A stretch of DNA of 10,045 nucleotides, from the NCBI GenBank assembly GCA_002437285.1, contig DJOV01000038.1:1-10045 (forward strand), written 5' to 3'. The notes below the pieces were generated by a model. The model made no database searches, was not told the origin of the DNA, and worked only from the letters and a program-made list of their open reading frames with translations. Shown piece after piece: positions 6,634 to 10,045 of this stretch. The stretch comes from Prevotella sp. UBA6429 (lineage in GTDB: Bacteria; Bacteroidota; Bacteroidia; Bacteroidales; Bacteroidaceae). The position numbers and the translations under genes are program-made. How positions within the stretch are numbered: the first letter of the stretch is position 1; each line of letters opens with the position of its first letter.

Positions 6634-8265
6634 ATGGACTACAACATGATCGGGACTTGCTGGTCTCTACTTCCGCCCATCGTGGCCATCGCCTTGGCCC
6701 TGAAGACCAAGGAGGTCTACTCATCTCTCTTCATCGGCATCGTGCTCGGCGCGGCCCAATACAGCTACTCTGTGGGCACGGGCTTCGAGGGGTTTCTGAC
6801 CCACCTGCTCAACGACTCGGCAGGCACGGGCGGCGACACCAGGCACTATGGCCTCATCCACTGCCTGTCCGACCCGTGGAACGTGGGCATACTGGTCTTT
6901 CTCGTCGTGCTGGGCGCCATCGTGTCGCTCATGAACAAGGCAGGCGGCTCGGCAGCCTTTGGCCTGTGGGCTTCCAAGCATGTCAAGACGAAGCGCGGCG
7001 CACAGGTGGCCACCATTCTCCTGGGCATCCTCATCTTCATTGACGACTATTTCAATTGTCTCACCGTGGGATCTGTCATGCGCCCCATCACGCAACGGCA
7101 TGGCGTGACCAAGGAGAAGCTGGCTTATCTCATCGACTCCACGGCGGCACCCGTGTGTGTCATATCACCCATCTCCAGTTGGGCGGCTGCCGTGTCGGGA
7201 TTCGTCACCGGCGATGAAAACGGCCTTGCGCTCTTCTGCAAGGCCATACCGTTCAACTTCTATGCGCTGTTCACCATCCTGTTCATGTTTGCCGTGGTGC
7301 TTATCGGCTTCGACTTCAAGTCGATGAGCAAGTACGACGCCCGTTGGCGCGAATGGTACGAGCGCACACATGGCGGGCGCATCGATGAAGTGAGCGACAC
7401 CAAGCTCCACCTGGCCGAACACGGCGTGGGCGCCACCCAAGCGGGCAAGACGGTCAACCACGGGACGGTGGCCGACCTGGTCATCCCCATCCTGCTGCTC
7501 ATCGTGCTCTGCACCCTCGGCATGGTCTACTCGGGCGGTTTCTTCGACGCTGGCAGCGAGGCGTACCATGATTTCGTGGCATCCTTTGCGGCAAGCAACG
7601 CATCCGTGGGTCTCGTCATCGGCTCGCTGGCCGCGCTGATCCTATCGGTGGGCCTCTTCACCCTGCGCAAGACGTTGCCTTTTGACGAAGCCATGAGCAG
7701 CCTCATCAAGGGCTTTGAGGCCATGGTACCCGCCATCCTCATCCTCACGCTCGCATGGACGCTGAAGAGCATGACCGACTCGCTGGGCGCAGCCTCCTAT
7801 GTGGCCGACGTCGTGGCGAGCAGTGCCGGACAACTGCAGATGCTCCTCCCCGCCATCATCTTCGTGGTGGCTGCGCTGCTGGCCTTTGCCACCGGCACGT
7901 CATGGGGCACCTTCGGCATCCTCATCCCCATCTGCGTGGCGGTGTTTCCTGCAGCCGCTCCTCTGCGGGTCATCTCCATCTCAGCATGCATGGCCGGTGC
8001 CGTCTGCGGCGACCACATCTCACCCATCTCCGACACGACCATCATGGCAAGCGCCGGTGCGGCATGCAAGCATGTGCATCACGTGTCGTCGCAGTTGCCC
8101 TATGCGCTCACAGTGGCCTCAGTGGCCTTCCTGACATTCATTGTGGCGGGGTTCACCCAGGGCATGGGCGTCGTCCCCTGCGCCATCATCTCATGGGTCA
8201 CAGGCATCACCCTGCTGACCATCGTACTTCTGTTCTTGAAGAAGAAGGTGGCGGCAGGCCATTGA
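6634..8265 (+). CDS. nhaC: Na+/H+ antiporter, NhaC family
   Basis: An inner-membrane antiporter of 543 residues, expected to exchange sodium for protons and help with pH and salt balance. It shows many hydrophobic spans, with the family motifs FIDDYFNCLTVGSVMRP (135-151), DSTAAPVCVISPISSW (168-183), GTSWGTFGILIPI (421-433) and CGDHISPISDTTI (458-470). The paired aspartates in IDDY and the GDHxSPISDTT stretch are typical of this ion transporter superfamily. A hydrophilic loop at about 228-280 separates the two membrane halves. M1 (6634) is taken as the start; M5 (6646) is also possible. It lies 92 bp after the DUF4861 gene, with a hairpin between, and converges with the next gene 47 bp downstream. 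The exchanged ions cannot be told from sequence alone; some relatives exchange organic acids. Confidence 0.88.
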   Translation: MDYNMIGTCWSLLPPIVAIALALKTKEVYSSLFIGIVLGAAQYSYSVGTGFEGFLTHLLNDSAGTGGDTRHYGLIHCLSDPWNVGILVFLVVLGAIVSLMNKAGGSAAFGLWASKHVKTKRGAQVATILLGILIFIDDYFNCLTVGSVMRPITQRHGVTKEKLAYLIDSTAAPVCVISPISSWAAAVSGFVTGDENGLALFCKAIPFNFYALFTILFMFAVVLIGFDFKSMSKYDARWREWYERTHGGRIDEVSDTKLHLAEHGVGATQAGKTVNHGTVADLVIPILLLIVLCTLGMVYSGGFFDAGSEAYHDFVASFAASNASVGLVIGSLAALILSVGLFTLRKTLPFDEAMSSLIKGFEAMVPAILILTLAWTLKSMTDSLGAASYVADVVASSAGQLQMLLPAIIFVVAALLAFATGTSWGTFGILIPICVAVFPAAAPLRVISISACMAGAVCGDHISPISDTTIMASAGAACKHVHHVSSQLPYALTVASVAFLTFIVAGFTQGMGVVPCAIISWVTGITLLTIVLLFLKKKVAAGH

Positions 8266-8275
8266 CACACAGGAC

Positions 8276-8314
8276 AGCCGGCCATGGCACTTCTGTTCTT
8301 GCGTGCCGGGCGCT
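8276..8314. terminator. Weak shared hairpin between convergent genes
   Basis: The 47-bp gap between nhaC and the leftward gene contains GGCAC (8286-8290) pairing with GTGCC (8303-8307), which extends outward through a bulge into further G-C pairs, with the base reaching the stop codon of the leftward gene. There is no T-run on either side. It may serve both genes as a terminator. Confidence 0.35.
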
Positions 8315-8990
8315 AACTCATGCGGTTCAGCATCTCCACGCAGGCCTCATCATTGTCACACTGAGGGATAATCTCTCTCAGATGCCTTACCAACAGGGCC
8401 TTCGACTCTTCGGGCGAGCAAGGGGCCTGGCAGGCACTGCGGCCAAGGAAGCTCTCGGGCGTGGTGAGCAGCGACCAGCCCCAACCATACGGCTTGCCAT
8501 GCTTGTCATGGGGATAGACAAAGTCTTCTGTCACGATATAGGTCTGCATCTGAAGGCGGGAGACAAAGGTGTCAAACTTGCCGCGCATACCGGGTTCGGT
8601 GAAGCCACAGGCCTTGCGCAGCTCACGAGTGGTCATGCTGCCATTGGTCCTCAGAATCTCAAGGATGGTCTCTTCGATGGTACCCTCCGCCGGATAGGGA
8701 TGAAGATGGCGGCGGTAGTTGCACAGGTGGGGCCACCACTCACGGCTGACAAACGTAGCCTTGCGGAAGATAAACTTACCATAGGCGCAACCCGACTCAC
8801 GTATCACAGAGCCTTTCCAATCCCACAACGGCCATTCCCAACCACCATCCGGCAAGACCACATACTGACAATCGTCATCCACGCGCTCCTCGGCCGACCA
8901 TCCCTCGATGCCCAATTTCAACAAAGGAAGGATGCCTATTTGGTTGACCAACTCTATCAAGCCAGCGGCAGAATGTACTTTCTCTTGCAT
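8313..8990 (-). CDS. AlkZ-related winged-helix protein
   Basis: A 225-residue cytoplasmic protein resembling the AlkZ-related family of Bacteroidota, distant relatives of the AlkZ/YcaQ DNA glycosylases that excise alkylated bases and unhook crosslinks. Visible parts: an N-terminal helix (LIELVNQIGILPLL, 11-24), the block WDWKGSVIRESGCAYGKFIF (56-75), FVSREWWPHLCNYRR (80-94), and a winged-helix-like region at about 104-170 ending in SRLQMQTYIVTEDFVYP (144-160). It is well short of true AlkZ/YcaQ enzymes (roughly 370-410 residues). Their catalytic Gln-x-Gln or Gln-x-Asp lies near the N-terminus; the QMQ here (147-149) is in the winged-helix part, so glycosylase activity should not be assumed. 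It reads opposite to all other genes and stops with TAG. I find no clear promoter for it. The family call is from memory and moderate. Confidence 0.7.
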   Translation of the reverse strand: MQEKVHSAAGLIELVNQIGILPLLKLGIEGWSAEERVDDDCQYVVLPDGGWEWPLWDWKGSVIRESGCAYGKFIFRKATFVSREWWPHLCNYRRHLHPYPAEGTIEETILEILRTNGSMTTRELRKACGFTEPGMRGKFDTFVSRLQMQTYIVTEDFVYPHDKHGKPYGWGWSLLTTPESFLGRSACQAPCSPEESKALLVRHLREIIPQCDNDEACVEMLNRMS

Positions 8991-9238
8991 AACAACACAT
9001 ATATTATAAGGTGAAACTCCATCGTCTGCAGGGGGATGACGTGGCCGATGCGGCCACGCCGTTTCCTTTTCATCAACACGATCTTGTCAGGATCTTGTTA
9101 TCATTACCTGTTATTATAACACCAGCAAGGTACCTCTTATTATTAACGGATTCCATAAATTTAAAAAAAAGATGAACTTTCCCCCAGCAGAAGGAGAAAC
9201 GGCACGTGGTTGGCAGTAATGATTAAAATAATTAAACA
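8991..9238. other. Divergent intergenic region, left part
   Basis: This non-coding DNA upstream of the leftward gene holds several small repeats. One is a perfect hairpin CGTGGCCG-ATG-CGGCCACG (9040-9058). Another is a tandem GATCTTGT at 9080-9087 and 9091-9098, 11 bp apart. Two similar CCTnTTATTAT(T)AAC stretches begin near 9108 and 9134, flanking a short AGGTACCT palindrome. A TAnnTTTG promoter box is absent on both strands. Confidence 0.6.
9040..9058. other. Perfect GC-rich hairpin, 8-bp stem
   Basis: CGTGGCCG and CGGCCACG are separated by three bases. On the plus strand it is followed by CCGTTTCCTTTT, which resembles a terminator tail, but no plus-strand gene ends here. On the minus strand it would lie in the leader of the AlkZ-related gene, about 50 bases before its start. 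Confidence 0.5.
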
Positions 9239-9269
9239 TTCGTGACAAATAGACAAGCTTTTCGTGACA
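9239..9269 (+). promoter_or_regulatory. Paired TTCGTGACA repeats, possible activator site
   Basis: TTCGTGACA occurs at 9239-9247 and again at 9261-9269, 22 bp apart, about two helical turns, so both copies face the same side of the DNA. They lie about 65-100 bp before the predicted start of transcription from the sigma-54-like promoter, the usual place for an enhancer-binding activator. An AT-rich stretch (about 9217-9237) lies just upstream. Confidence 0.5.
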
Positions 9270-9308
9270 GGAAAAGCAGGAATTGGCAAAGCGCATAAAA
9301 GCAAGGCA

Positions 9309-9326
9309 TTGGCACACCGATTGCAT
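9309..9326 (+). promoter_or_regulatory. Candidate sigma-54 (RpoN) promoter for hsp20
   Basis: TTGGCACACCGATTGCAT matches the sigma-54 consensus (YTGGCACGnnnnTTGCW) at every defined position except the G after GGCAC. The invariant GG (9311-9312) and GC (9323-9324) are separated by exactly 10 bases, as required for the -24/-12 elements. Transcription would start near 9336. No TAnnTTTG housekeeping box exists anywhere in this intergenic region, which makes the match more meaningful. Many Bacteroidota encode RpoN and its activators; neither is in this window. Confidence 0.6.
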
Positions 9327-9335
9327 AAGAACGGG

Positions 9336-9547
9336 TGAAAGCTGAAGCCGAAAGGCAAGGATGGCAAGAAGCCAAAAACATTGACAACTTGGACTTCTGA
9401 AGCAATCCGGACCTCGACGCCGATGCTTCCCTTTGAACTTGCGAAAGCGAGCGAGAAGCCAACAAAAGACAAACAAAGAACAAACAGAAATCCCGACCAA
9501 GCCCACAGGCAAGGAGAGGACGAGAAAAACAAAAACGGAGGTTAAAC
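9336..9547 (+). other. Predicted long leader of hsp20
   Basis: If transcription starts near 9336, the leader is about 212 bases. It contains a stem GAAGCA-a-TC / GATGCTTC (9399-9407 with 9422-9429, one bulged base) and a short stem closed by a GAAA tetraloop (CTTGC-GAAA-GCGAG, ending near 9451). A seven-codon open frame lies at 9361-9384. GACCTC (9410-9415) could pair with the region covering the ribosome binding site (9538-9543). The stretch is rich in A and C from about 9460 on. Confidence 0.4.
9537..9541 (+). promoter_or_regulatory. Consensus Shine-Dalgarno GGAGG before hsp20
   Basis: GGAGG ends 6 bases before the ATG at 9548. This is notable because the other genes here rely on A-rich leaders without a clear Shine-Dalgarno. 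It supports the 9548 start, although the next ATG (9551) is also in range, and suggests strong translation. Confidence 0.75.
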
Positions 9548-9994
9548 ATGATGTTGTTAGCTCGTAGAAATAACTCGAACGTTTCTAATTGGTTGAACAG
9601 TTGGTTTGATGACAATCTCTTCGACACAGACTTGATGCCGCGCGTCAACGCCACCGCACCTGCAGTCAACGTGAAGGAGAGCGGCACCGAATACACCATG
9701 GAAGTCGCTGCTCCTGGCTTGAAGAAGGAGATGGTGAAGATGAACATCGACAAGGACGGTTACCTTAACGTCTCCATCGAGCACAAGGAGGAGAAGAAAG
9801 AGAACAAGAAAGAGGAGCACTACCTGCGCCGCGAGTTCTCTTACTCCAACTACTCACAGAGTTATGCACTTCCTGAGGACGCCAATCAGGAGAAGATTAC
9901 GGCCGAGGTCAACAACGGTGTCTTGAAGATTGAGATTCCTAAAGTGGCCAAGGAAGAGAAGAAAGACGATGTGAAGCACATTGAAGTGAAATAA
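9548..9994 (+). CDS. hsp20: Small heat shock protein, Hsp20/alpha-crystallin family
   Basis: A 148-residue ATP-independent chaperone that forms oligomers and holds unfolding proteins in the cytoplasm. The N-terminal arm (1-35) is followed by an alpha-crystallin domain at about 36-133, beginning ATAPAVNVKESGTEYTMEVA. It includes the RREFSYS strand (94-100) and the family signature NNGVLKIEIPK (122-132). The C-terminal tail carries an I-x-V oligomerisation motif (I145-V147). A lysine/glutamate-rich loop (79-91) lies within the domain. Length is typical. It stands alone, far from the other genes, with its own sigma-54-like promoter candidate and a strong Shine-Dalgarno, fitting stress-induced expression. 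Confidence 0.95.
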   Translation: MMLLARRNNSNVSNWLNSWFDDNLFDTDLMPRVNATAPAVNVKESGTEYTMEVAAPGLKKEMVKMNIDKDGYLNVSIEHKEEKKENKKEEHYLRREFSYSNYSQSYALPEDANQEKITAEVNNGVLKIEIPKVAKEEKKDDVKHIEVK

Positions 9995-10003
9995 CCGAAC
10001 AGC

Positions 10004-10026
10004 ATGCTTGGCAAATGGCCAGGCAT
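10004..10026 (+). terminator. Hairpin after hsp20
   Basis: ATGCTTGGC (10004-10012) pairs with GCCAGGCAT (10018-10026) over nine positions, one a G-T pair, with a 5-base loop, beginning 9 bases after the stop codon. The bases that follow are A-rich rather than T-rich, so it is not a textbook intrinsic terminator, but its position suits the end of the hsp20 transcript. Confidence 0.45.
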
Positions 10027-10045
10027 AAACAAAAAAAGGCAAGCA

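Noticed and set aside
7755..9014. 419-codon plus-strand open frame spanning the nhaC end and the AlkZ-related gene
   Set aside because: It overlaps two better-supported genes in other frames, and its translation is His/Arg-rich and unlike any family.
9232..9753. Minus-strand open frames across the hsp20 upstream region and gene start
   Set aside because: They cover the sigma-54-like promoter and the clear hsp20 start. Their hydrophobic translations are mirror effects of A/G-rich DNA.

Overview
The window looks like chromosome from a fairly GC-rich member of the Bacteroidales, most likely Prevotella or a close relative. Three things point there: a Bacteroidota-type promoter (TTTG, 20 bp, TAGATTTG) ahead of the first gene, A-rich leaders mostly without Shine-Dalgarno sequences, and protein sequences that read like Bacteroides/Prevotella family members. 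The assignment rests on recalled family sequences, not on a search.

Layout. Positions 1-431 are non-coding: a cluster of CCCTTTATC repeats including a perfect 21-bp inverted repeat (19-121), then an unremarkable stretch, then the promoter (363-394). A rightward series of genes follows: sppA (432-2198, signal peptide peptidase), lpxK (2211-3377, lipid A 4'-kinase), punA (3262-4071, purine nucleoside phosphorylase, starting inside lpxK), thiL (4145-5260, thiamine-phosphate kinase), a secreted DUF4861-type protein (5303-6541), and an NhaC-family Na+/H+ antiporter (6634-8265). A strong nested hairpin separates the last two. A leftward gene (8313-8990) encodes a small winged-helix protein resembling the AlkZ-related family and converges on nhaC. 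After a 557-bp divergent intergenic region comes a rightward small heat shock protein gene (9548-9994).

How the genes relate. sppA, lpxK and punA are tightly packed and probably share the promoter at 363-394; thiL and the DUF4861 gene may be read from it too, because I see no second promoter. They do not form one pathway: they are envelope maintenance, nucleoside salvage and cofactor synthesis genes sharing transcription. nhaC probably handles sodium and pH at the inner membrane. The heat shock gene stands alone and has its own unusual control region.

No mobile element, CRISPR array, defence system or new multi-gene system is visible. The best leads are a near-consensus sigma-54 promoter with paired upstream repeats before the heat shock gene, the 116-bp lpxK/punA overlap, an Asn-to-Asp change at the base-specificity position of the phosphorylase, and the palindromic repeat cluster at the left edge.
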